DNA from: Enterococcus quebecensis
GTDB taxonomy: Bacteria > Bacillota > Bacilli > Lactobacillales > Enterococcaceae
Direction: 5' to 3'
Length of the DNA: 64,000 bases
Assembly (NCBI RefSeq): GCF_001730365.1
Contig: NZ_MIKB01000002.1
Span: 1-64,000 of the forward strand
In this document: in pieces, positions 18,785-26,388 of the stretch
How positions within the stretch are numbered: position 1 is the first letter of the stretch
Layout of the letters: every line of letters begins with the position of its first letter
Position numbers and translations under genes: made by a program
Notes under the pieces: generated by a model
Database searches by the model: none
What the model saw: only the letters and a program-made list of their open reading frames with translations
What the model was told of the DNA's origin: nothing

Positions 18785-19230
18785 AGTTTGTCTACCTCAC
18801 AATATAAGTCGATAACGATGTCGCCGTCTAAATCCAGAAGAACATGATAAATTGTTAAAAAAATACCCTTATCCTCTTCAATTTTTTTCTTAATTTCGTT
18901 ATAAGGTATGGTTTCTTCTTGGTCATAATGACGATAAAAATAATCTGTAGTAAAGTCCAATCGTTCTTTATAAAAGAATTGTGACCTATTTTCTCCAACA
19001 ATATTTATTTTATTGCCAACGGCAGATAAAATAGTTATGTCATTTGATTCTTCAAACGGATTATATTCAAAAATAATAGGTGTATCTGCATAATACCCAT
19101 TCTGGATTAATACTTCTTTGAATTTTGTACTCATTTCAGATACTTGGTCAAAAATGTCATTTTTAGAGTTAAGAGTTGCAGTAAATCCAATGACATTGTT
19201 TAGGCTAAATTGCCTTGTTTTTAATTTCAT
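18781..19230 (-). CDS. DUF5085 family protein, paralogue
   Basis: 149 residues, starting MKLKTRQFSLNNVIGFTATL. It shares with its neighbour the layout of an N-terminal strand pair, a central NPFEES/FYKERL region, YNEIKKKIEED and a C-terminal IYHVLLDLDGDIVIDLYCEV. The tandem pair probably arose by duplication. Overlaps both the membrane protein gene upstream and its paralogue downstream by four bases, so all three are translationally coupled. Confidence 0.68.
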   Translation of the reverse strand: MKLKTRQFSLNNVIGFTATLNSKNDIFDQVSEMSTKFKEVLIQNGYYADTPIIFEYNPFEESNDITILSAVGNKINIVGENRSQFFYKERLDFTTDYFYRHYDQEETIPYNEIKKKIEEDKGIFLTIYHVLLDLDGDIVIDLYCEVDKL

Positions 19231-20210
19231 CTTTTTCTCCCAACATTCTTATTTTTTATTTTTTTTACAATCCACCAAACTAAGATTAATATCAGTAAGA
19301 TGAAAAGTACTAGAGTGACATATGAAAATATAATATTCCAGATTTCTGGCACAACATACATATCTTCTATCTCTGCTATAGCAAAAATCAATAACACAAT
19401 AAGCACTACATATGTTGATATCTTTTTTGAACGCAATTTTATTATCTTTTTCCATGATCTTTTGGGCTCATCAATATAAGTTATCCAGTAGTCTTTATTC
19501 TTATTTAGCAAATAAGCAGAATATCCTACTTCTATAGTTAATCTAGAAAAAACAGCTCCCAAGAACAAGCCAAACAACACTCCAAATATTTTTGCTAAAT
19601 TTCCCGTCAAAAAAGCACCTATCATTGAACTGCCAAAGATTATCCACAATGATTTTGATTCATAAACTTTAGATTGAGCAAAATAGTTAGCTGTGGTACG
19701 CTCTTTGGAGAACCCTACTTCTAATTGTTTTTTTAGCCAATAAAAATTATAAATCAAACAACCAATATACCCTAAACTAAACAATATTATAATGATAACT
19801 GAAAAATTTGATCCATACCAAATTTCATTAGGATTATCCCATTGAGTTATCATATAGAACATAAACATTAATATGCTTGTAAGTAAAATTGATTGGACTA
19901 CTCCCAATATACCTAAAAATCCTTGGTGTTGAAGTAAGACTCGCTTGATGGATTTTAAATTAACAGATAAAAATGTCAACAACATAAAAATAGCAATACA
20001 GATAATAAAGATATTAACTTTACTTTCGAGTGGATTTATCCCATAGCCTAGAACAGCAACATTCCAAGTTATAGGCAAACAAAGAAGGGCAATAACCAAG
20101 CCTGCTAAAGATATTTGCAGCAAGCCAATACCTCCTCTAGTAGCTATAAATGATTTAAAATAGGCTTTATTTTTTTCATCTATCGATTCACTTTTAATAT
20201 TCTTCTCCAT
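19227..20210 (-). CDS. Polytopic membrane protein, candidate immunity to the LXG toxin
   Basis: About 327 residues with eight or so hydrophobic helices arranged as two blocks of four (IGLLQISLAGLVIALLCLPI and FIICIAIFMLLTFLSVNL early; VVLIVLLIFAIAEI and a terminal LILILVWWIVKK late). The N-terminus is charged and probably cytoplasmic. The ATG at 20210 has GGAGG eight bases upstream, next to the toxin stop. In Streptococcus gallolyticus the pore-forming LXG toxin TelE is neutralised by a membrane protein encoded next to it; the same arrangement here suggests immunity (inference). Confidence 0.65.
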   Translation of the reverse strand: MEKNIKSESIDEKNKAYFKSFIATRGGIGLLQISLAGLVIALLCLPITWNVAVLGYGINPLESKVNIFIICIAIFMLLTFLSVNLKSIKRVLLQHQGFLGILGVVQSILLTSILMFMFYMITQWDNPNEIWYGSNFSVIIIILFSLGYIGCLIYNFYWLKKQLEVGFSKERTTANYFAQSKVYESKSLWIIFGSSMIGAFLTGNLAKIFGVLFGLFLGAVFSRLTIEVGYSAYLLNKNKDYWITYIDEPKRSWKKIIKLRSKKISTYVVLIVLLIFAIAEIEDMYVVPEIWNIIFSYVTLVLFILLILILVWWIVKKIKNKNVGRKR

Positions 20211-20214
20211 AGAA

Positions 20215-21711
20215 TTAACCTCCAAACCCAAAATTAAATCCTCCTACTAAATTGCTTATCTTATCTCCAATTCCTTTTGTAACATTCTTCACACCATCTT
20301 TCACATGATCAACGGCACTTTTAGGTGGATCACCAAATGGATGATTTATAAGCATATTTACCCCTATGCCTACACCAGCTCCAACAACTGTTCCTAAAGG
20401 TGGCAAGAAGGCTGAACCAACCATTGCGCCAACCGCAGAAGCTCCTGCACCTGAACCAATATCTATTGCAGTATCTGTCACAAAATTGACTGTTTCTCCT
20501 ACACCAAGCCCATCAGATAGGTCTATGTTATCTGCAAAATTATTTCCTATTGTTAAACCCGTTCCAAGAATTCCTAGACCTTTTCCAAACTTACTAACTT
20601 TTGAAGCATCTCCCCATCCTTTAAAATCATTAATAGGATTAAAGGCATCTTTAAAGCCTGCACCCCCTGCTGCTTTCATCTCCCCAAAATTAAACTTTCC
20701 GTTTGGAAGCCTTGAGTAGTGATAGTCTCCCAAATCAATACCAGACTTATTTTGGAAGTCTTTACCTAGATTATAAGTGTGACCTCCATTTTGAGTTGGT
20801 TTAAATAAAAATCTATTTCCACATTTCAATCTACCTAATGAATCTTGAGAGATGGCAACGCCATTTAGAAAAGCACGACCATTTCTAAAACTTATGGCTG
20901 ATACCGTTCCATCTTTAAAATAATCTAAAAAGTCAGGTCCAAATTTTTGAAGATTTTCGATTAACCAGTTTTCCGTTTCCTTAGGTGTCATATTTTTTGG
21001 CATGTGTGCAAAAGCATAGTTTGGTGAATTCTTAAATGCTGCTATATTTTTTTGGCTCGTAAACCAACTTTTATCTACTCCAACTGGCAAGGTATATGAG
21101 CCATCAGGATTTACAATCGTGCTATCTAACACTAGAACACCTTGCATTGCTATCTTTAAATCATTAAGACTGTTATTGAATAGCCCATTTGTTTGAGAAG
21201 AAAAGGTGTGTAACTTTTCCAATTTTTTTTGAAGTTGATCAATATCTTCTTGAATACTATCTGACATCCGATTTAAATTCCTCTGAAAATCAAGTAAAGC
21301 ATCTAGTACTGCTGCAACTGGATTATTTCTTGAAGCTGTTCTTGCGACAGATGAGGCAAAGTCTACAGAAGCTTTCATTGCTTTCTTTGTCGCAATTTGT
21401 TGATTTAAATTATCTTCATTTAAATAGCCTTCACTTGAAATAGCTTGATCAGCTGATTTATATTTTTGTAATTCTTGTCCGATTGCTTCACAAGCAGTCG
21501 TTGCCCGTGTAATTGTTGGAATAATCAGATCGCTAAATACTCCTTTTCCAGCAGTATAAGCAGCTCCTGCTAGAGTTCGTCCATCAACTGCTGCAACTAT
21601 TTTTTGGCTGCCAGTTTTTAATTGATTGACTGCTTCTTTTCCACTCGCCAGATTACTGGTTAAAGCTTGAATCAATTCTGCGGACTCACCACTTGAATAA
21701 ACTAATCCCAA
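20215..21711 (-). CDS. LXG-domain polymorphic toxin with glycine-zipper C-terminus
   Basis: 498 residues, a probable substrate of a type VII (Esx/Yuk) secretion system. The N-terminal 200 residues form the helical LXG domain (MGLVYSSGESAELIQALTSN onward). A linker containing DSTIVNPDGSYTLPVGVDKS leads to a middle domain. The C-terminus is glycine-rich and hydrophobic: DIGSGAGASAVGAMVGSAF and GTVVGAGVGIGVNML, with GxxxG spacing that can insert in membranes. The TelE toxin of Streptococcus gallolyticus has a comparable glycine zipper. The two small upstream genes are typical targeting partners. No secretion machinery genes are in the window. Confidence 0.85.
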   Translation of the reverse strand: MGLVYSSGESAELIQALTSNLASGKEAVNQLKTGSQKIVAAVDGRTLAGAAYTAGKGVFSDLIIPTITRATTACEAIGQELQKYKSADQAISSEGYLNEDNLNQQIATKKAMKASVDFASSVARTASRNNPVAAVLDALLDFQRNLNRMSDSIQEDIDQLQKKLEKLHTFSSQTNGLFNNSLNDLKIAMQGVLVLDSTIVNPDGSYTLPVGVDKSWFTSQKNIAAFKNSPNYAFAHMPKNMTPKETENWLIENLQKFGPDFLDYFKDGTVSAISFRNGRAFLNGVAISQDSLGRLKCGNRFLFKPTQNGGHTYNLGKDFQNKSGIDLGDYHYSRLPNGKFNFGEMKAAGGAGFKDAFNPINDFKGWGDASKVSKFGKGLGILGTGLTIGNNFADNIDLSDGLGVGETVNFVTDTAIDIGSGAGASAVGAMVGSAFLPPLGTVVGAGVGIGVNMLINHPFGDPPKSAVDHVKDGVKNVTKGIGDKISNLVGGFNFGFGG

Positions 21712-22064
21712 GGAATATCACTCCGTTTCTTATAAAGCATTTCTCGTTCTTCATCCATCTTTTTTGTTTCTTTCTTATAAGCTAATGCAATTTGTTCATT
21801 GGATTCGCGTAGTAATTGACGAAATGCTCGCTCTTGTTCTTCATTATTACGTTGTAACCAACTAGTTTTGGAGCCACCAAATCTTGAATTTTCATCATTT
21901 AAACTGCTTAGCTCCTGAAAACCTCTATGAAAGTCTTCTTCTAAGTTATAAATAGATTCTTCTATTTTTCTTTTTCCGCTATTAAGCTCATTAGTTAACT
22001 CTTCATTTTCTAAAATTAGCCGATTATATTTCACACGTTCTTGATCATTCATCTTATTTTCCAA
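21702..22064 (-). CDS. DUF3958-type helical partner of the LXG toxin
   Basis: 120 residues, entirely helical and charged (KYNRLILENEELTNELNSG), with an internal SSLNDENSRFGGSKTSWLQR. Such proteins (DUF3958/Lap-type) bind the LXG domain and help deliver it to type VII secretion. The TTG at 22064 has AGAGGTG six bases upstream, whereas the ATG four codons later is too far from it, so TTG is the likely start. Overlaps the toxin gene by ten bases. Confidence 0.7.
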   Translation of the reverse strand: MENKMNDQERVKYNRLILENEELTNELNSGKRKIEESIYNLEEDFHRGFQELSSLNDENSRFGGSKTSWLQRNNEEQERAFRQLLRESNEQIALAYKKETKKMDEEREMLYKKRSDIPWD

Positions 22065-22076
22065 CTATTTCACCTC

Positions 22077-22328
22077 TTAAAATTTAATCTGACTGTCTCG
22101 AAGCGCAATAAGTTCTGCAATTTTGGGGAATTTTTCACTTTGAGTTGTTACACATTCAACTAGTTGAGCTAAATCTGACAACAATTGGTTATTGACTTCC
22201 ATTCCAGTTTTCATACTGGCTATTGTACTTTGCCCCAAAGAGACTTGTTGTCCTTTATTGATAGTGACCGATTTAACACCTGAAACAGCAGCGGTTGCTA
22301 GGCTAGTACTAGAAGCAATTTTGCTCAT
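22077..22328 (-). CDS. Small WXG-like type VII secretion protein (TIGR04197 type)
   Basis: 83 residues beginning MSKIASSTSLATAAVSGVKS and ending IAELIALRDSQIKF. It matches the small 'type VII secretion effector, SACOL2603 family' proteins that precede LXG toxins. GGAGG lies seven bases before the ATG at 22328; the longer frame upstream has no such site. First gene of the LXG cassette and probably a third component of the secretion complex. Confidence 0.75.
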   Translation of the reverse strand: MSKIASSTSLATAAVSGVKSVTINKGQQVSLGQSTIASMKTGMEVNNQLLSDLAQLVECVTTQSEKFPKIAELIALRDSQIKF

Positions 22329-22495
22329 AAAAAAGCCTCCTCTCGTCATTTATAGTGAAGTTTCGTTGAGTTTATTATAAAACCAGTATATCAAAAAATA
22401 GCTACATATTGTAAAAAACTCATAAATTTTTTTATAAACAATCTCTGCTTTACTATATATAAGTAACACAAAATAATACTATGGAGGTTTTCGTC

Positions 22496-23140
22496 ATGGA
22501 AAAACTAAAAAAGAAACAGATTAAAGAATTAGAAAGCTTGGATTCAATTAAAATCGGTTATGCCCGTGTGTCCAGTCAAGAAGACAAACAACGCCTTGGA
22601 ATGGAAGTTCAGAAGACAGCATTAAGCGATTGTCATGTCTTATTCACAGAAAAAGAAAGTGGCGGAAAAGATAATCGACTAGAATTAATGAATGTAATTA
22701 CTCTAGCCAAGGAGCTGAGCAGTAAAAAAGTAGATGTTTCAATCTGTGTATACCGACTAGATCGATTAACTAGAAGAATGTTCACCCTAATATCTTTGAT
22801 CGAAGAGTTTAACGAACATAATATTCGGCTCATCAGCTTACAGGAAAATTTAGAAACAGATACTCTTGTAGGTAAAATGCTGTGCATCTCTCTGGGGTTT
22901 GTGGCTGAAATGGAATTAGATAATATCCGATCCCGAACAAAAGATGGCTTACAACGAGCCAAATTAGAAGGTAAAAAATTAGGCAATCAAGGTTTACCTA
23001 AAAAAACTGAACAAAAAATTATTGATTTATATATTCTTAACTCTATACCAATTAAAGATATCGCGAAAAGATGTAAGGTAGCGGAATCTACGGTCTATAA
23101 TGTTGCCCGTCGCAACAACCTTTCCAGAAGAAAAATGTAA
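22496..23140 (+). CDS. Small serine recombinase (resolvase/invertase)
   Basis: 214 residues. The catalytic domain begins IKIGYARVSSQEDKQRLGMEVQK with the nucleophilic serine in RVSS; CVYRLDRLTRRMF and IRSRTKDGLQRAK carry the conserved arginines. A C-terminal Hin-type helix-turn-helix follows (IPIKDIAKRCKVAESTVYNV). The ATG at 22496 follows GGAGG. It diverges from the LXG cassette and marks the left side of the element-like region. It could resolve cointegrates, invert DNA or help excise the element. Confidence 0.88.
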   Translation: MEKLKKKQIKELESLDSIKIGYARVSSQEDKQRLGMEVQKTALSDCHVLFTEKESGGKDNRLELMNVITLAKELSSKKVDVSICVYRLDRLTRRMFTLISLIEEFNEHNIRLISLQENLETDTLVGKMLCISLGFVAEMELDNIRSRTKDGLQRAKLEGKKLGNQGLPKKTEQKIIDLYILNSIPIKDIAKRCKVAESTVYNVARRNNLSRRKM

Positions 23141-23246
23141 GAAAAGACTTCCACTATTTCCTAACCTGTGGTAAACTTTATCTTAACCAATACTCTACTT
23201 AACCAACGTTTCGTAGAGGTCTAAAAATACATAATTCATTAAATTT

Positions 23247-23294
23247 CAAACGCTGATTCTAGAAGGTTACTACCTTTTGGAATTGGCGTTTTTG
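23247..23294 (+). terminator. Terminator after the small serine recombinase
   Basis: Interrupted stem made of AACGC-GATTC-GAAGG paired with CCTT-GAAT-GCGTT, followed by TTTTTG. Confidence 0.7.
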
Positions 23295-23362
23295 CGCTTT
23301 CTTTTAGCTATCTATTTGTCGTTGGTTCGATGGAGAAGTTGGACAGATAAGGAGGCGATAAA

Positions 23363-23692
23363 TTGGGGATTATAGTACTAATTGTATTTGTAGTAGGTGG
23401 TGCATTGTATTTTCGGAGAAGAACCGTAAAAAAAGTACATGGATTGATGGACAATATTGATGGGCTTTGTATGGAGTTAGAAGTGGCTGTTCGTTCAGGA
23501 GACTTTTCTTCTTTAGAAGAAATCATCCTACAATCGGAAGAAATCAGAAAAACTTATCCATTTCTGGCTAGATTTGGTGACTTTAAACCTCTTCGGGCAG
23601 AATTCTTGAATCTGTATAATCAGCTACTCACACAAATTGATTCCGTTCACAGAGAACTAGAAGTTCAAAGACGTGTAAAGGAACTCAGCTAG
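23363..23692 (+). CDS. Small N-terminally anchored helical protein
   Basis: 109 residues. A single hydrophobic helix (IIVLIVFVVGGALYF), then basic RRRTVKKVHG and a long amphipathic helical tail. GGAGG precedes the TTG start at 23363. Type: small bitopic membrane protein, cytoplasmic C-terminus by the positive-inside rule. It may serve DNA transfer or the surface-gene block that follows; no family was recognised. Confidence 0.65.
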   Translation: MGIIVLIVFVVGGALYFRRRTVKKVHGLMDNIDGLCMELEVAVRSGDFSSLEEIILQSEEIRKTYPFLARFGDFKPLRAEFLNLYNQLLTQIDSVHRELEVQRRVKELS

Positions 23693-23730
23693 ACAAAGCG
23701 TTCATCAAACTTGAGAGGTGGTGAAAGATA

Positions 23731-23877
23731 ATGGCACAACACACATATTACACAGAAGGTCAATTTGGGTATGATCCAAGTAAACCAAGAAAATGCCCAA
23801 AGTGCGGTGGAAAATCTTACAGTTCCAACCAAATTTCTGGTACAGCTAAATGCCCGCACTGCGGACATACGTTTTAA
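23731..23877 (+). CDS. 48-residue zinc-ribbon protein
   Basis: Begins MAQHTYYTEGQFGYDPSK and carries two CxxC pairs, KCPKCGGKS and KCPHCGHTF, that should bind one zinc ion. GAGAGGTG lies before the ATG. It is 38 bases after the small membrane protein gene, so probably in the same transcript. Too short for a confident function. Confidence 0.75.
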   Translation: MAQHTYYTEGQFGYDPSKPRKCPKCGGKSYSSNQISGTAKCPHCGHTF

Positions 23878-23957
23878 AAAGGATCGTTAACTTAGAGAGT
23901 AGCGTCTAGAAATACACGGCGTTACTCTTTAACAAATCACCTGTCAAGCAAAAAAAC

Positions 23958-23986
23958 TTGACAAAATAGTGAAAACACGCTATAAT
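23958..23986 (+). promoter_or_regulatory. Consensus promoter ahead of the leader RNA
   Basis: TTGACA (23958-23963), exactly 17 bases, TATAAT (23981-23986). Both hexamers are perfect consensus, the strongest promoter in the window. Transcription should start near 23993. Confidence 0.92.
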
Positions 23987-23992
23987 GTGCAA

Positions 23993-24090
23993 CAATACTT
24001 ACCATTAGACAATTCTAACGGGCTAAAGTAGCACTTTTATAATAAGTGAGAAGTTTTTCTCCTTATTCGTGCTGTTTTAGCCCGTTTTTT
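23993..24090 (+). ncRNA. About 100-nt structured leader or small RNA ending in a strong terminator
   Basis: The transcript would fold into a long stem: AACGGGCTAAA (24017-24027) pairs with TTTAGCCCGT (24076-24085), extended by GCAC/GTGC, with an inner hairpin AATAAG-GAG/CTC-CTTATT, and ends TTTTTT. A consensus promoter feeding directly into a terminator means either a free small RNA or an attenuator controlling the LPXTG gene 66 bases downstream. No leader peptide with a good ribosome site was seen. Confidence 0.7.
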
Positions 24091-24155
24091 ATATAGATTT
24101 TTACGTTTAATCATAAAAAAATAAAAACGGCAAGTAGCCGAAAAGGAGAATAATT

Positions 24156-25745
24156 ATGAAGAAAGAAACCAGAACTACACGTTTATTGTCGAAGAAACAA
24201 GGTCAAAAAGTTGTTTCTCTTGGGATGATTGTCACGTTATTTGCGCCACTCTTGTTGGCTCCAATTGCAAATGCAGAGGAAGTTTCAGCGACGCAACAAC
24301 TAGCAGAAGAGCCAATTCAACTGGCTGAAAGTAGCCAAGTAGTAGAGATTCAAGAACCTGAAATTCAGGGTTCAGAAACAATTGTTGCAAAAGAAGTAGT
24401 TGTCGCTGAGAAACCCATTGTTGAAGTGGACGAGATCGAACAACCAATAGAAACTCAGCTTACAGAAAAATCATTGCTTGAAACTGAATTATCTCAAACA
24501 CCTATTTTACCCGAACAAACAACAGATGAAACTACTGGTGTGTCGCTTGAGTTAGAAGTGGCTGACGAACTGGCCCCTCTTAAGGAATACCATGAAATTT
24601 TTGGGAAAGATATTGACAGAACTGCTTTAGAAGCAGCTTATAATAGCTACACAAGTTTGAATAAAGCAGATTATACTGCTGAATCTTGGACTACTGTTAT
24701 GGAAAAAATTAACGGTCAGTTTGCCGGCGGTTGGTCATTATGGGATGGAGTGATAAACTACTACAATGAAAGTCCAAATATCTCTTTAGGAATGGACGGC
24801 CCTGAATTTGATGAACAAGGTGGACTGCTTAATGTATTGCAAAGTGTTCGAGATATGTTCGCAAACAATGTGTTGAGTGCAATCGGAGAACTAGTTGAAG
24901 CTCCTACCCCAACAGAAGACATAATATATTATGTTATGTATGTGGATGAAAATGGTAAAGAAATTGCGCCGACCATCTCCAAAACTGGAAAAGAATGGGA
25001 AGCAGCTACAGAGAAAGCACTAACGATTGCTGGATATACATTAGTAAGTAACCCCGAGTTAACCTTAACATTAGGAGACGGGTTAATTTTCAAATTTGAA
25101 TATAAGAAAGATGAAATAGCGCCACCAATTGACGAAAACTTAAACCTTGACGCATTGAAAGCAGCTATTGCAACTGCGAATCCATTAAAAGAAGCTGATT
25201 ATACACCAGAATCTTGGAAACCATTTGCAGAAGCAAAAGCAAACGCGGAAGCTGTTCTAGCTAAAGCAGAAGCTCAAAATACAAAAGCCACTTTGACTCA
25301 AGCTACTGTAGACGCCGCTACTAAAACCTTAACTGATACGCAATCAAAATTAGTTAAGAAAACTACAAGTGGCAACGATGACAATAACGACAGTAATAAT
25401 ACTGGCGACAATGGATCCAACTCTGGAAACAGCGGAAACAATAGCGCTGGCGGAAATAATTCTGGAAGAAATGGAAATAGCGACGCTAATAGAACAAACA
25501 CTGGAGACTCCGCAAGCAATACGAATTCTGGAAATAAATCAGGAAACCAAACTGGCGGAAATGTTGCTACAGCTGACGAAAAACCATCTTCAAATAAAAA
25601 TGGTCAAATTCCGAATGCTATGGCAGGAGAAAATTCCTTACCTCAAACTGGTGAAATAAATACACCAACTACCCTTTTAGGAATGATTCTCGTGGGAATT
25701 GCTAGTATTGGTACATTCATCTTCAAACGGAAACAAACTCACTAA
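24156..25745 (+). CDS. LPXTG cell-wall-anchored surface protein
   Basis: 529 residues. A long signal peptide (KVVSLGMIVTLFAPLLLAPI, cleaved after ANA) is followed by an acidic repeat-like region, a degenerate FIVAR-like helical module, a MucBP-like beta module (YYVMYVDENGKEIAPT) and a clear FIVAR module (LNLDALKAAIATANPLKEAD). Next comes an N/G/S-rich wall-spanning stretch and the sorting signal LPQTG, hydrophobic helix and KRKQTH tail. Sortase should attach it to peptidoglycan. MucBP and FIVAR modules suggest adhesion. GAAAAGGAG precedes the ATG, and the structured leader lies upstream. Confidence 0.93.
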   Translation: MKKETRTTRLLSKKQGQKVVSLGMIVTLFAPLLLAPIANAEEVSATQQLAEEPIQLAESSQVVEIQEPEIQGSETIVAKEVVVAEKPIVEVDEIEQPIETQLTEKSLLETELSQTPILPEQTTDETTGVSLELEVADELAPLKEYHEIFGKDIDRTALEAAYNSYTSLNKADYTAESWTTVMEKINGQFAGGWSLWDGVINYYNESPNISLGMDGPEFDEQGGLLNVLQSVRDMFANNVLSAIGELVEAPTPTEDIIYYVMYVDENGKEIAPTISKTGKEWEAATEKALTIAGYTLVSNPELTLTLGDGLIFKFEYKKDEIAPPIDENLNLDALKAAIATANPLKEADYTPESWKPFAEAKANAEAVLAKAEAQNTKATLTQATVDAATKTLTDTQSKLVKKTTSGNDDNNDSNNTGDNGSNSGNSGNNSAGGNNSGRNGNSDANRTNTGDSASNTNSGNKSGNQTGGNVATADEKPSSNKNGQIPNAMAGENSLPQTGEINTPTTLLGMILVGIASIGTFIFKRKQTH

Positions 25746-25750
25746 TTTTT

Positions 25751-25785
25751 AAGCCTTGTCAGATTTATTATGACAGGGCTTTTTT
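25751..25785 (+). terminator. Terminator of the LPXTG gene
   Basis: AAGCC-TGTCA (25751-25761) pairs with TGACA-GGCTT (25771-25781), then TTTTTC. Confidence 0.88.
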
Positions 25786-25827
25786 CTCGTCTAATTTTAT
25801 CCGAAAGCTCATTAGGACATTGAAAAC

Positions 25828-25841
25828 TTTTATGCTAAAAT
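25828..25841 (+). promoter_or_regulatory. Extended -10 promoter for the pilin-like operon
   Basis: TGC-TAAAAT (TAAAAT at 25836-25841) ends only ten bases before the ATG at 25852. No Shine-Dalgarno lies between, so the mRNA may be leaderless or nearly so. The -35 (TTAGGA) is poor. Confidence 0.45.
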
Positions 25842-25851
25842 AGAGACAATT

Positions 25852-26388
25852 ATGAATGAACAAGAACAGAATAACGCACGACCAACACCAACTAACAAGC
25901 TGAAAAAGCTATTTATTGGTGTTCTTTTATTAACTTTATTATTCTCGGTAACACTAAATATTGTCTTATTAACCCAGAAAAATAATCAAGACACACCGAC
26001 AGCAAGAAATATAAATATCTGCGGAACAGACGACATAACGAAAAGTAACGAAAAACTGTCCGCCTTGACAGAGGAAAAAACAGCCTCAGAATATAAGGTC
26101 TTAGCTAATGACATTTCAAATCGTGAAAATTGGGAAGAAGATATAAACTGCCATTACATATCTTTCTATTCAGCAGTCTTAGACAATGACGCTGGGACTG
26201 CTGAAAAACAGTTTATGGCAATTAAAGAGCTTAGCGAATCTGGGCATAGCCTTGATTTAAGATTTGATAACATACTATCTATAAAAAGTATAGCAGCTAT
26301 TTCTGATCAAATGAGACAAGGTGTAGTTAATTCAGATGATACTCTGGGTGGAACTCCAGAATCAACAGCCGGAGTAACCAGTGAATAA
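25852..26388 (+). CDS. Single-span membrane protein with external domain
   Basis: 178 residues. Cytoplasmic N-terminus, one hydrophobic helix (KLFIGVLLLTLLFSVTLNIVL), then an external domain with two cysteines (NICGTD and DINCHYIS) that could form a disulfide, and an S/T/G-rich tail. First gene of a three-gene unit; it overlaps the next gene by eight bases. No ribosome site precedes it. Extracellular cysteine pairs are rare in Firmicutes. Function unknown. Confidence 0.7.
   Translation: MNEQEQNNARPTPTNKLKKLFIGVLLLTLLFSVTLNIVLLTQKNNQDTPTARNINICGTDDITKSNEKLSALTEEKTASEYKVLANDISNRENWEEDINCHYISFYSAVLDNDAGTAEKQFMAIKELSESGHSLDLRFDNILSIKSIAAISDQMRQGVVNSDDTLGGTPESTAGVTSE

Noticed and set aside
20366-20719. 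117-codon rightward Pro/Ala-rich frame inside the LXG toxin
   Set aside because: Shadow of the glycine-rich toxin C-terminus; its composition is the complement of Gly codons.
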